From NCBI GenBank assembly GCA_012517965.1, contig JAAYTZ010000020.1, forward strand, positions 1-60,007: a stretch of 60,007 bases of DNA. Reading direction: 5' to 3'. The notes beneath the pieces were generated by a model. That model worked only from the letters and a program-made list of their open reading frames with translations, was not told the origin of the DNA and searched no databases. This stretch comes from Propionibacterium sp. (GTDB lineage: Bacteria > Actinomycetota > Actinomycetes > Propionibacteriales > Propionibacteriaceae). Both the position numbers and the translations under genes were made by a program. Positions 26,644 to 35,709 of the stretch are shown in pieces; within the stretch, counting starts at the first letter, position 1, and every line of letters begins with the position of its first letter.

Positions 26644-27666
26644 TCAGGGCAGGAGCCGCAGGAGGGCGTCCGGATTCTTGCGGAAGGTCTCCAGGCTCTC
26701 CCGGCCGGCGGTCAGCGCCTCGAGGGTGTCGGTGAGCACCCGGTTCACCGGCGTCGGGACGCCGTGGGCGGACCCGTGCCGCACGACGGCGCCGTTGAGC
26801 CACCCGACCTCGGAGCGACCTCGGCCCGAATGCAGGTCGATGTGGAAGCTCGGCATCTTCTCGCCGCGGCTCAAGCCGAGCGCCCTGCGCAGGACCGGTT
26901 GGGCCACCACGCGCGGCAACCGCGTGGCGAGCGCCAGCGCGCGCACCGGGGTGCGGGGCAGATCCACCGGGGCGAAGCCGAGGGCGGCCATGACGGCGAG
27001 ACACTCGCGCAGCACCGCGATCTCGACCTCGTAGAGCCGCTTGTCGGCGAAGAGGGCGTCGATCGGCAGGTCGAGGATCGCCGAGGTCGCGTTGCCGGTC
27101 AGGTTCGTCAACAGCTTCGACCACTTCATGGGCCCGGCGTGCGCGTAGGCGCGGGTGCGCAGGCCCGCGGCGTTCAGGGCGGCCACCAGCCGTTCGCTCA
27201 GTGGGTGCCCGAGGGCGATGCCGATGCCGCGGTCGGTCTCCTCGACGACCTCGCCGATGCCGCGCTTGGCGATCGCCGTCGTCAGGGTGCCGGCGATGAC
27301 GTTGCCGGCGCCCACGCGGGCCGCGATCGCGGGCTCGTTGTCGACGCCGTTCTGGAGCGAGAGCACCGGCGGCACTGGCAGGCCGGTACCGACGAGCCCG
27401 TCGACGGCCGACTCTGTGTCGAACGACTTCAGCGCGAAGACGCAGACATCGTGGGGGCCGGCGCCGAGGGCGTCCGCCGGCGTGGTGTGGAGCGTGACGT
27501 TGCGCTGGGTGATCGTCCGGTCGCCGCGGTGCACGACGAGGCCGTGGGTGGCGAGGTGCTCGGCCACCGCGGGCTGCTCGATGATCGAGACGTCCTCGCC
27601 CCGGGCCGCGAGTGTGCCGGCGATGTAGGTGCCGATGGCCCCGGCCCCGAGGAACAAGAACTTCAT
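26644..27666 (-). CDS. Ketopantoate reductase family (ApbA/PanE) oxidoreductase
   Basis: The protein has 340 residues. The N-terminal NADP fold LFLGAGAIGTYIAGTLAARG, then FALKSFDT, LSLQNGVDNE, and the C-terminal MKWSKLLTNLTGNATSAI with the catalytic-type Lys define the family. PanE reduces 2-dehydropantoate to pantoate for coenzyme A, but many paralogues act elsewhere and no pan genes are nearby. It is therefore called only at family level. It is about 30 residues longer than typical PanE. It is convergent with zwf. Confidence 0.85.
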   Translation of the reverse strand: MKFLFLGAGAIGTYIAGTLAARGEDVSIIEQPAVAEHLATHGLVVHRGDRTITQRNVTLHTTPADALGAGPHDVCVFALKSFDTESAVDGLVGTGLPVPPVLSLQNGVDNEPAIAARVGAGNVIAGTLTTAIAKRGIGEVVEETDRGIGIALGHPLSERLVAALNAAGLRTRAYAHAGPMKWSKLLTNLTGNATSAILDLPIDALFADKRLYEVEIAVLRECLAVMAALGFAPVDLPRTPVRALALATRLPRVVAQPVLRRALGLSRGEKMPSFHIDLHSGRGRSEVGWLNGAVVRHGSAHGVPTPVNRVLTDTLEALTAGRESLETFRKNPDALLRLLP

Positions 27667-27721
27667 GTGCGCGTCGCCTCCCCGGGAAGCCTAGCGGCCC
27701 CGGCGTCCACCCTGCAGGGCG

Positions 27722-28741
27722 TCAGCGGGCGCCGATGACCTCGAGGTGCTGGTAGTCGTGCGGGGAGAGCCAGTCCCAGCCGTTGGCGCGCGCGAAGACG
27801 ATCACGGGCGAGCCCTCGGTGAGCATGCCGGGGCGGAGGTTGGTGCGGTCCAGGTAGTCACGGCCCGCCGGCGGCAGGATCTGCCCGTCGATGTAGGGGT
27901 TCTCGACCGGGTTGATGTCGATCGCCACTCCGAAGGCGTGATCCGACCAGCGGGTGCCGCCGGTGGTGAGCCGACAGTTGAACGCCGACGTGTTGTCGGC
28001 CGCCGCGCTGGCGTCGTCGCTGCCCTTGAAGGCCTCGATGGTGCGCATCGTCCGGATCGGGAAGCGGTTGTCGATGGTGTGCTGCAGCAGCGCGACGACG
28101 CGGTCGACCACCTTCGCCTGCACGACCAACTGGCCCCGGTGCATCTTCCCGTCGAAGCCGTAATGGTTGATGTCCAGGAGCCGGAGCGTCGAGTAGTGGA
28201 CCGGACAGCCCTCGCGCCAGGAGTACGTCACGTCCGCCCGGGTCACCGGCCGAACAGTGGCGCTGGCCACGCCGAGCCGCCGCACCGTGATCTGGGGGGA
28301 CGCCACGCCCTCGGCGACGAGCCGCCACGCGTCGGTGCGCACCTCGGCATGCCCGAAGGAGAGCGTGATCGAGAAGGCGCCGTCCGGTCCGGTGACGGTG
28401 GCCGCCTCCTCGACCCAACTCCCGCCCTGCAGCACCTCGGCGGCGACCCGAACGCCCGGATCGCCGGTCACCCGCCCCGTGACCACGGGGTCCTGGAGGG
28501 CGTCCTGGGCGAACTCCAGGGTGGACGCCGTCACGGCCGACACCACCGGCGACGTCGAAGCGGACGCCGAGGGCGACGACGGGGCGATCATCGCCGGGAC
28601 GCCGGACGCGACCGAACCGCTGGGGGCCGGCGCGACGACGGGGACCGTCGGGGACGCGGTCTGTAGCGCCACCACCACCAGCCCGGCGGAGCCGACGGCG
28701 AGGGCAGCCAACACCGACCCCCGCGCGCGTCGCTCAGCCAC
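27722..28741 (-). CDS. M15-family peptidase (VanY-like, secreted or anchored)
   Basis: The protein has 339 residues from GTG 28741, chosen because TATCCT lies 7 bases upstream and the hydrophobic segment then sits right after a basic N-terminus. GTG 28795 is an in-frame alternative. A Ser/Pro/Ala linker and a beta-rich region (about residues 80-180) precede the M15 domain. The zinc site is shown by WSDHAFGVAIDIN and the C-terminal HDYQHLEV. The domain also holds TMRTIEAFKGSDD. It probably trims peptidoglycan or acts as an endolysin-like housekeeping enzyme. Confidence 0.8.
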   Translation of the reverse strand: MAERRARGSVLAALAVGSAGLVVVALQTASPTVPVVAPAPSGSVASGVPAMIAPSSPSASASTSPVVSAVTASTLEFAQDALQDPVVTGRVTGDPGVRVAAEVLQGGSWVEEAATVTGPDGAFSITLSFGHAEVRTDAWRLVAEGVASPQITVRRLGVASATVRPVTRADVTYSWREGCPVHYSTLRLLDINHYGFDGKMHRGQLVVQAKVVDRVVALLQHTIDNRFPIRTMRTIEAFKGSDDASAAADNTSAFNCRLTTGGTRWSDHAFGVAIDINPVENPYIDGQILPPAGRDYLDRTNLRPGMLTEGSPVIVFARANGWDWLSPHDYQHLEVIGAR

Positions 28742-28748
28742 GCGGGCC

Positions 28749-28754
28749 AGGATA
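28749..28754 (-). promoter_or_regulatory. Leaderless -10 box (TATCCT on the minus strand)
   Basis: TATCCT lies 7 bases before GTG 28741 and is the best -10 match among the leaderless promoters of this window. Confidence 0.5.
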
Positions 28755-28935
28755 CGCGCGGCCAGGAGCCGCGGTCGTCGCCTCGCCCCGGCCACCCGGG
28801 CGTCTGCGTGGCGTCAGCCGGCCCCAGCGCGGGCCGCGGCGAGCCCCGCGGCGTGGAAGTCGCGCCAGGGAGGTGAAGGCGGGACACCGCCGTGCCATGA
28901 TTCCGCCAGCACTGAACCGCCCCCGAGGAGGCATC

Positions 28936-30381
28936 ATGGACGGGCTTCTCTCGTTCCTGGACACGGTCAGCACCTACCTGTACTCGTGGGTGCTCATCTA
29001 CCTGCTGGCCGCGGTGGGGCTCTACTTCACGATCCGTCTGCGCGGCATGCAGTTCCGCCTGTTCGGGCAGATGGTGAAGACGATCCTGCACTCGGGCCAT
29101 CACGAGGGCACCGGGATCACCCCCTTCCAGGCCTTCGCGATCGGGCTCGCGTCCCGGGTCGGAACGGGCAACATCGCCGGCGTCGCCATCGCGATCACCC
29201 TCGGCGGCCCGGGAGCCGTGTTCTGGATGTGGGTCATCGCCGTGATCGGGATGGCGACCGCGTTCGTGGAGGCGACCCTCGCCCAGGTCTTCAAGGTGCC
29301 GTGGCACGACGGCACCTACCGCGGCGGGCCGGCGTTCTACATCTGGCGGGGCCTGAGGTCGTGGAAGTGGGGGGCGGCCTTCGCCGTCGCCCTGCTGTTC
29401 ACGTTCGGCATCGCCTTCGAGATGGTGCAGGCGAACACGATCGCGCAGACCCTCGAGACCTCCCACGGCGTGCCCGTGTGGGCCTCGGCGGTCGGACTGG
29501 CGGTGCTGACCGGAGCGGTCATCCTGGGCGGCATCAAGTCGGTGGCTCGCGTCGCGGAGTGGGTGGCCCCGCTGATGGCGGGCGTCTACATCCTGCTCGC
29601 GCTGGTGATCATCGGCCTGAACATCGACCGACTGGGGTTCGTGTTCTACGAGATCGTCGCGTCCGCCTTCGGCCTGAACGAGGCCTTCGCCGGCACCGCC
29701 GGCGGCGTCGCGGCGGCGCTGCTCAACGGCGTGAAGCGGGGTCTCTACTCGAACGAGGCCGGGATGGGCTCCGCCCCCAACGCCGCCTCGACGGCCACGA
29801 CCAGCCACCCCGCCCGACAGGGCCTGATCCAGTCCATGGGGGTCTTCGTCGACACGATCCTGGTCTGCTCGGCGACCGCGTTCATGATCCTTCTCGCGGA
29901 CGCCAGCGTGTACACCCCCGGAATGAAGGTCGAGGGCGCCACGCTCACCCAGGCTGCCGTCGCCCACCACCTGGGGAGTTGGATGACGTGGCCGATGACG
30001 ATCCTCATCCTCACCTTCGCCTACTCGACGATCATCGGGAACTACGCCTACGCCGAGGTCAACCTCGACTACCTCACCGGCGAGAAGCGCGAGCACGACC
30101 TGACCCTGCGGCTGGTCGTGATCGCGTCGGTGGTCGTGGGTGCGTTCCTCAAGCTCGATGTCGTGTGGAGCCTGGCCGACGTCTCGATGGGCGTGATGGC
30201 CCTGATCAACCTCGTCGCGATCGTGCTGCTGGGCAAGTGGGCCTTCGGCGCCCTGCGCGACTTCACCGAGCGGATGGGTCAGCCCTTCATCGCGACCGAC
30301 AACCCGCATCTGCCGGGCCGGCTCGACACCGACATCTGGGTCGCCGACAACCCCACCCTCTCCAGGTCACCCGGCCAGTGA
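28936..30381 (+). CDS. Alanine/glycine:cation symporter (AGCS family)
   Basis: The protein has 481 residues with ATG 28936 preceded by GAGGAG. Family segments are GLASRVGTGNIAGVAIAITLGGPGAVFWMW (split around Gly) near residue 75, and SNEAGMGSAPNAAS near residue 270, the AGCS signature. About eleven membrane helices are visible. It takes up alanine or glycine with Na+. The 195-base upstream region was checked for a glycine riboswitch and none was evident. Confidence 0.94.
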   Translation: MDGLLSFLDTVSTYLYSWVLIYLLAAVGLYFTIRLRGMQFRLFGQMVKTILHSGHHEGTGITPFQAFAIGLASRVGTGNIAGVAIAITLGGPGAVFWMWVIAVIGMATAFVEATLAQVFKVPWHDGTYRGGPAFYIWRGLRSWKWGAAFAVALLFTFGIAFEMVQANTIAQTLETSHGVPVWASAVGLAVLTGAVILGGIKSVARVAEWVAPLMAGVYILLALVIIGLNIDRLGFVFYEIVASAFGLNEAFAGTAGGVAAALLNGVKRGLYSNEAGMGSAPNAASTATTSHPARQGLIQSMGVFVDTILVCSATAFMILLADASVYTPGMKVEGATLTQAAVAHHLGSWMTWPMTILILTFAYSTIIGNYAYAEVNLDYLTGEKREHDLTLRLVVIASVVVGAFLKLDVVWSLADVSMGVMALINLVAIVLLGKWAFGALRDFTERMGQPFIATDNPHLPGRLDTDIWVADNPTLSRSPGQ

Positions 30382-30412
30382 CGCGGCCCAGCCGCCGAGC
30401 CGTACCGGACCG

Positions 30413-30437
30413 CCTCAGGTGCCGACCTCAGGTGCCG
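30413..30437. repeat. Short tandem repeat (13-base unit, two copies)
   Basis: CCTCAGGTGCCG(A/G) occurs twice back to back between the convergent symporter and ligase genes. It marks the right edge of the core region. No function is evident. Confidence 0.55.
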
Positions 30438-30468
30438 GCACACAGGCGCCGTAACCTCACCCCGGGCG

Positions 30469-32118
30469 TCAGTCGAGATCGGGGAAGTCGCTGCGGGCGC
30501 GTTCCCGGATGACGTGGTGGAGCTTCTTGCCCGACGGGCTGAACGGCAGTGCGCTCTCCTCGACGAAGCGGTAGCGCCGGGGCCGCTGATAGCGCGCGAG
30601 CCGCGGGTGCGCTGTGCAGAACGCGTCGAGTTCGGTCTCGGTCACGCTCGGGTCCTTCCGGGCCACGTAGGCCACGACCGCCTGGCCCCACCGCTTGCTC
30701 GGCGCGCCCGTCACGAAGACGTCGGCCACCCCGGGGTGGTCCTTCAGGGCATCCTCGACGACAGCCGGGTGGACGTTCTCCGCGCCGGTGATGATCATGT
30801 CGTCGACCCTGCCCCGGATCGTGATGTAGCCGTCCTCGTCCCACGTCGCCGTGTCCCCGGTGAGCTGCCAGCCCCGGAAGAGGAAGGCGCTGGCCTCGTC
30901 CTCGGGCCTGTTGACGTACCCGTAGCACCCGTGCATCGTCCTGAGGGCCACCTCACCCTCGGTCGTGCCGTCCTTCGGGCAGTCGTCCGCCGGGTTGTCC
31001 GGGTCACCCCGGCGCCGCGAGTAGGTCCGCACCACCTTGACGATGTCCTCGTTGATGGCGAGGCCGATGGTCCCCGCCTTCTCGGGGAGTTCCCACGGCT
31101 TCAGCATCGTGACCCAGCCCTGGTCGGAGGTGCCGTAGCCGTTGTAGACGCCCGGGCACAGGGTCTTCATGAGGCGCAGGCAGCAGTCCCTGTCGAGGGG
31201 CGAGCCCATCGACACGATCGCCTTGAGGCTGCGCAGATCCCTCGGCTTGGCCTCCTGCGCCGCGCACATCCGCTCGTAGATCACCGGAGCACTGACCATG
31301 TGGCTGACCCCGTACCGCTCGATGTAGTCCAGGGCCAGGTCTTCCTCGAAGGCCCGCATGATGACCACGGAGCCGCCGCTGTGCAGGACGCAGAGCACCC
31401 CGGTGGTGTTGCCGCCCCGGTGGAAGAGGGGGTTCGTGGCCAGGCTGACGCTCTGGTCGTCGATCTTGTGCAGGGCGCAGTTCATCATGTTGTCGAAGAA
31501 GATGATGCTGTGGTTGAGGACGAACCCCTTGGGCAGCCCGGTGGTTCCTGACGTGTACAGCCCGAGGACCGGATCCAGCCACGACACGTCCTTCTCGCAG
31601 CTGGGCGCCGCCTTGGAGTGGCCCGCGATGAACTGCTCGTAGCTCACATGCCCCGCAGGGGGTTCCCCCGGACCACACATGACGCAGACGGTCGGCTGCA
31701 CCCGCGCCGCCCCGATCGCCTTGAGTGCCGTCTCCCTCAGCTCTGCGTCGTACACGAAGACGCCGACGGGGCTGTCGTCCATGAGCCGGGAGACCTGACC
31801 CTCGGGCAGCATGAAGTTCAGGGAGTGGAACGTGCGCCTGGCCTTGGCGCACCCCATGTGGAGGACGAACCACTCGTAGGTGTTGAACAGATCGCCCATG
31901 ACCACGGCCCGGTCCGTGAGCCCTGCGTCGAGCAACGCGTGGGCGAACTGGTTCGCCTCCTCGTCCCACTGCCGGTAGGTGAGCTCCCTACCCCGAAAGG
32001 GGTCGATGATCGCCACGCGGTGGGGCCACTTGAGGCAGTTCCGGTGGAGTTGCCGGGTGACGGTGTACTCGGCGTCCCAGACCCCTCGGAGAACCGCGTA
32101 GTCGCTTGCGTCCTGCAT
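30469..32118 (-). CDS. AMP-forming acyl-CoA ligase (CaiC/FadD-like)
   Basis: The protein has 549 residues with ATG 32118 behind GGAGGAA. It activates a carboxylic acid as an acyl-adenylate and then a CoA ester. Landmarks are the P-loop-like LYTSGTTGLPKGFV near residue 185, YNGYGTSDQGWVT near residue 320, GWQLTGDTATWDEDGYI near residue 425, RVDDMIITGAENVHP, and the catalytic Lys region SPSGKKLHH near the C-terminus. Nearby hydratase and CoA-transferase genes suggest a carnitine-like or branched short-chain acid pathway. The substrate is unknown. The sequence is poorer in GGACGCC than the flanking core. Confidence 0.88.
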   Translation of the reverse strand: MQDASDYAVLRGVWDAEYTVTRQLHRNCLKWPHRVAIIDPFRGRELTYRQWDEEANQFAHALLDAGLTDRAVVMGDLFNTYEWFVLHMGCAKARRTFHSLNFMLPEGQVSRLMDDSPVGVFVYDAELRETALKAIGAARVQPTVCVMCGPGEPPAGHVSYEQFIAGHSKAAPSCEKDVSWLDPVLGLYTSGTTGLPKGFVLNHSIIFFDNMMNCALHKIDDQSVSLATNPLFHRGGNTTGVLCVLHSGGSVVIMRAFEEDLALDYIERYGVSHMVSAPVIYERMCAAQEAKPRDLRSLKAIVSMGSPLDRDCCLRLMKTLCPGVYNGYGTSDQGWVTMLKPWELPEKAGTIGLAINEDIVKVVRTYSRRRGDPDNPADDCPKDGTTEGEVALRTMHGCYGYVNRPEDEASAFLFRGWQLTGDTATWDEDGYITIRGRVDDMIITGAENVHPAVVEDALKDHPGVADVFVTGAPSKRWGQAVVAYVARKDPSVTETELDAFCTAHPRLARYQRPRRYRFVEESALPFSPSGKKLHHVIRERARSDFPDLD

Positions 32119-32184
32119 GGTCTCGTTCCTCCCTGAGGGCACGGACCGCGGAGACCGCCCAGCGGCGGGCTGGGGCTCCGGCGG

Positions 32185-32571
32185 TCAGATGACGATGAAG
32201 CGGGCGACTTCCTCGAGCGAACGTCCCCAGATGTGGGCGCCGCCCCAGTCGACGATGACGGCGGGCTCGTCCCCCACCACCCACAGGTCGTGACCGGGCG
32301 GCAGGATGCTCACATCGCCGGGGCCGAACTCGAACTCGGTGCCATCGGCCATGACCCCCGCAACCCTCCCCGACACCATGTGCTGGAAGTGGGGGGCCTG
32401 GCACAGGGGCATGCCGATCGACGGCTTCAGGTGCTGCGACCAACGCCAGCCGGGCTGCAACGTCATGCGCAGCACCGACGCGTCATCGAGGACGAGGACC
32501 TCCCCGCGGCCGAGCGGAAACTCGAGGACCTGCTGCGGTTCGGAGAAGTTCCTCGTGGTGGGACTGGTCAT
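32185..32571 (-). CDS. Small cupin-domain protein
   Basis: The protein has 128 residues forming a single cupin barrel. SQHLKPSIGMPLCQAPHFQHMVSG, split at Pro, gives cupin motif 1 with His residues, and FGPGDVSILPPGHDLWVVGDE gives motif 2. AAAGGAA precedes the ATG. It may bind a small acid or metal as a sensor or isomerase. It lies between the ligase and the SDR on the same strand, so it is probably co-transcribed. Confidence 0.82.
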   Translation of the reverse strand: MTSPTTRNFSEPQQVLEFPLGRGEVLVLDDASVLRMTLQPGWRWSQHLKPSIGMPLCQAPHFQHMVSGRVAGVMADGTEFEFGPGDVSILPPGHDLWVVGDEPAVIVDWGGAHIWGRSLEEVARFIVI

Positions 32572-32586
32572 GTGGGTTCCTTTCCG

Positions 32587-33357
32587 TCAGGGCGTGAAGG
32601 GTTGTCCGGTCAGGCGCGCCAACGTCTCGAGCACCTGCTCTTGGAAGGACTCGTCGAGTGCGGCCGGGGCGGGGCGGGCCAGCTTCTGATGGAACCAGTA
32701 CCCGCCCGTGGTGCGGGCGGCCTCGTCCTCGCTCACGGCCAGCCAGGCCTGGGTGACGTGGCCGAGGTGCAACGCGTGTGGCGCCGTCGGCCCGCCCATG
32801 CGGGTGGGGACCCACCCGGGGTGCACGGCGTTGCTGAGCACGTCGGGCCAGCGCCGGGCGACCGCGAAGGCCAGCGTGGTCAAGAGCAGTTTGCTCTCCG
32901 CGTAGGCGCGGACGCCGTCCCACGACCGACTCGTCCAGTCGGCGTCCTCCAGGTTGGGTTCGGCGTCCCGGTGGGCCGCGCTGGTGACGTACACGAGCCG
33001 CCGCGGGCGGCGGAGGAGGCAGGTGAGCAGGTAGGGGGCGAGCACGTTGACCGCCAGCACCCGGCTGTGACCCTCGGGTGTCGCGACCCGGCGGGCGTCG
33101 AGGTACATTCCGGCGTTGTGGATGACCGCGTCCAGCGGGCCGAGCGCGTTCACCTGCTCGGCCAGGGACCGGGTCTGGTCGGCCCGCGCGAGGTCGCCGA
33201 GCACGACCCCCGCAGCTCGGTCGGCAACCTCCCTCAGTGCACCCGCCCGCTGGGCGTCCCGCGCGTGGACGATCACGCGGTGGCCGTCGTCGAGCAACGA
33301 CCGGGCCGCAGCCAGTCCGAGACCCTCGGTCGAACCTGTCACCAGCACCTGCGCCAT
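32587..33357 (-). CDS. Short-chain dehydrogenase/reductase
   Basis: The protein has 256 residues. The N-terminal cofactor motif TGSTEGLG near residue 7, the VIHNAGMY segment (NNAG equivalent) near residue 78, and the catalytic AYAESK (YxxxK) near residue 150 are present. It has a strong ribosome binding site (GGGAGGGG). It would oxidise or reduce an alcohol or ketone group in the pathway of this cluster. Of the cluster genes it alone carries the local heptamer GGACGCC at a core-like density. Confidence 0.86.
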   Translation of the reverse strand: MAQVLVTGSTEGLGLAAARSLLDDGHRVIVHARDAQRAGALREVADRAAGVVLGDLARADQTRSLAEQVNALGPLDAVIHNAGMYLDARRVATPEGHSRVLAVNVLAPYLLTCLLRRPRRLVYVTSAAHRDAEPNLEDADWTSRSWDGVRAYAESKLLLTTLAFAVARRWPDVLSNAVHPGWVPTRMGGPTAPHALHLGHVTQAWLAVSEDEAARTTGGYWFHQKLARPAPAALDESFQEQVLETLARLTGQPFTP

Positions 33358-33396
33358 GGGACCCCTCCCCGCTCCACGCGTCGATCGTGGACGCCG

Positions 33397-34232
33397 TCAG
33401 GCCCGCCCGACGGCAGGCGGCTCCTTGCCCATGGAGTCGAACAGCAGCGACGACGACAGGGCGTTGAACGGGAGGGTGACGTTGAGCTTCAGGCCCTTGT
33501 TGTAGGCCGCGACGAGATCCTTGAGCAGGACCGACAACGCGGTTTCGGCCGTCCACGCCGACACCACGTCCCAGTTCCGCGCGACCCAACTGTCGGCCGT
33601 GCTGACGGCGAACAGCTTCACCAACTCGGTTTCGGGCAGGCCGTAGGCGGCACCCAGCTTGAGCCCCTCGGCCACGGCGTTCATGTTGATGCCGAGAATG
33701 AGGTTGTTGATCAGCTTCGCTGCCTGGCTGTTGCCCGGGTCGGGCCCGTAGTAGAAGACATTCGAGCCAACGGCGTCGAAGTAGGGGCGGCAGGCCTCCA
33801 CGACGCCCGGTGCGCCGGAACTCATGATCGAGAGCGTCCCGGCCTGAGCGCCAGAGGCGCCGCCGCTGACCGCCGCGGCGATCAGCTTCACGCCCTGCTC
33901 CTCGACGCGCGCGCCGAGTTCGTTCATCGTGTCGGGGTCGAGCGTGCTCATGACGATGATCGTCTTGCCCTGGAGTTGCGCCGACAGCAGGCCGCCCTCG
34001 CCGAAGATGACGTCGACGCTCTGGGCGTAGTCGCGCACCATCGAGATGATGGCATCGTCGGCCTGCTCCCCGACGTCCCTCAGGGTGTCGACGATGGTGA
34101 TGCCCGCCGCGCTCGCCTTGTCGCGGGAGCCCTGGAAGCGTCGTAGCCGATCACCTCGAACCCGGCCTTCTTCAAGTTGACCGCCATGGGCAGCCCCATG
34201 ACCCCGAGTCCCACGAAGCCGACTCGCTTCAT
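33397..34232 (-). pseudogene. 3-hydroxyisobutyrate-dehydrogenase-like gene with a frameshift
   Basis: Two frames together encode a full beta-hydroxyacid dehydrogenase of about 278 residues. The N-terminal frame starts at ATG 34232 (AGGAG upstream) with RVGFVGLGVMGLPMAVNL, the NAD fold, and loses homology around 34135-34140. The second frame then continues with GITIVDTL and runs to 33397 with GGASGAQAG and the catalytic-Lys segment NSQAAKLINNLIL. A single missing base explains the break. It is either true decay or a sequencing error. Intact relatives oxidise 3-hydroxyisobutyrate or similar acids. Confidence 0.8.
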
Positions 34233-34276
34233 TGTGGATCGCCTCTCTCCTGGTTGATGAACTGCTTGTCTGCGGG

Positions 34277-34306
34277 GCGGCGGCGGGTCCTCCCTCACGC
34301 CGCCGC
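34277..34306 (-). terminator. Hairpin between the GntP and dehydrogenase genes
   Basis: Perfect 9-bp arms (34277-34285 and 34298-34306) of GCGGCGGCG and its complement flank a 12-base loop. It lies in the 143-base gap after the permease stop. There is no T-run, so an attenuating terminator or a transcript stabiliser are both possible. Confidence 0.4.
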
Positions 34307-34375
34307 AGGGTTGGCGAGCGCCGGCTGGCCCGGCCCGGGGCAGCCCCCGGACCGGACGAGCCGCCCCCCCCCGAA

Positions 34376-35689
34376 TCAGGCCAGGCCCACCGAGGTCATG
34401 AGGATGACGATCACCATCCCGATGTAGTGGGGCACGTGGAACGCGATCAGCGAGCGCCCGTAGGTGTCCTTCAGCTCAAAGCCGGCCAGTCCGTTGAACA
34501 CGTTGAGGAAGCCGCAGTGCGGCAGCAGCGACGTACCGCCCGAGATCGCGATCGCTCGGTGGATGGTCTCCGGGTTGAGCCCCATCTCCACATAGTGGGG
34601 CGCGAAGGCCGTGACCGCGATGCCTTCCGCGCCCACCGAGGAGCCGGTGATGGCGGCGAGGATCATGGTCCCGGTCATCAGGCCGATGTAGGGGTTCCCG
34701 GGGATGCCGACGATGGCGTCGAAGATGCTGGAGAATGCCGGGACCGCGACCGCGAAGTTGCCGAACGCGATGGTGCTGCCGGTGGCCAGCACCGAGGTCA
34801 GGGAGTCACCCGTGCCCTGGTTGATGGTCTCCTTCTGGTTGACGTACTTCCGGAACAGGATGGCGCTCATCGCGATCGCCACGACGAGGGCGTAGATGAT
34901 GATCTGCTTGACGAAGCTGAACCCGAGGATGATGGCCAGCAGCGTCGCGATGGGCAGCACGCTCACCAGGAAGGGGGGCCGCGGGCGGTCGAAGACGCTC
35001 GCCTGGCCCGCTGAATCGTCGGCCAGTTCGTAGACCTCGTTCTTCTTCTGGCTCTTGCGCAGCGTGTGCCACATGTACCACATCAGGAACGCGATGGCTG
35101 CCAACGCGCTGACGCTCCCGAGCAGGGGCGCTGCGGTCAGGGGGGTCCCCAGCGCGTTCGACGGGACGATGTTGTGCAGCGAAGGCGCCCCGGGGATCAT
35201 CGTCATGGTGAAGGTGGCTCCTCCGCCGAAGATCGGGGGGACGACCAGCTTCCAGGAGATGTCGTATCTCTTGAAGATGGGCTTGGCCATCGGGATCAGG
35301 ATGAAGATGACCACGAAGATGTTGATGCCGCCCAGCGTGAGGACCGCCGAGATGACGAACAGCGACACCAGCGCCCGGTAGGGGCTCGTGGTTCCGACCA
35401 GCTCCATCAGCTTGACCGCGATCGCGACAGCAGCACCGCTCTTGTCCATGTACTTCGCCAGGATCGCGCCGAACAGGAAGACCGGAAGGTTGCCCTTGAG
35501 GAAGGCGGCGAGGTAGGCGGTGTACGACTTGTCCCCCGTGAAGAAGCTCTCGATGAAGGGCATGCCGTTGAAGAGCGCGACGATGATGGTCGCGATCGGC
35601 GCCGCGATGACGAGGCTGTACCCCTTGTAGATGGCGTAGATGAGGAATGCCAGACCGACGAGGATGCCGATCAGGCCCAACGCGTTCAT
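34376..35689 (-). CDS. GntP-family organic acid permease
   Basis: The protein has 437 residues with about 12 membrane helices. The sequence contains GPLG-like LGGINIFVVIFILIPMAKPIFK near residue 115, TMTMIPGAPSLHNIVPS near residue 160, and SSVGAEGIAVTAF near residue 355. These are typical of the GntP/anaerobic carboxylate permease group (gluconate, glycerate, short-chain hydroxy acids). GGGAG precedes the ATG. It probably imports the acid degraded by the surrounding enzymes. Confidence 0.87.
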   Translation of the reverse strand: MNALGLIGILVGLAFLIYAIYKGYSLVIAAPIATIIVALFNGMPFIESFFTGDKSYTAYLAAFLKGNLPVFLFGAILAKYMDKSGAAVAIAVKLMELVGTTSPYRALVSLFVISAVLTLGGINIFVVIFILIPMAKPIFKRYDISWKLVVPPIFGGGATFTMTMIPGAPSLHNIVPSNALGTPLTAAPLLGSVSALAAIAFLMWYMWHTLRKSQKKNEVYELADDSAGQASVFDRPRPPFLVSVLPIATLLAIILGFSFVKQIIIYALVVAIAMSAILFRKYVNQKETINQGTGDSLTSVLATGSTIAFGNFAVAVPAFSSIFDAIVGIPGNPYIGLMTGTMILAAITGSSVGAEGIAVTAFAPHYVEMGLNPETIHRAIAISGGTSLLPHCGFLNVFNGLAGFELKDTYGRSLIAFHVPHYIGMVIVILMTSVGLA

Positions 35690-35709
35690 GATGCTCGCTC
35701 CCTAACGCT

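Noticed and set aside
28796-28935. Glycine riboswitch upstream of the alanine/glycine symporter
   Set aside because: Such riboswitches often precede this transporter family, but the conserved aptamer cores were not found in this stretch.
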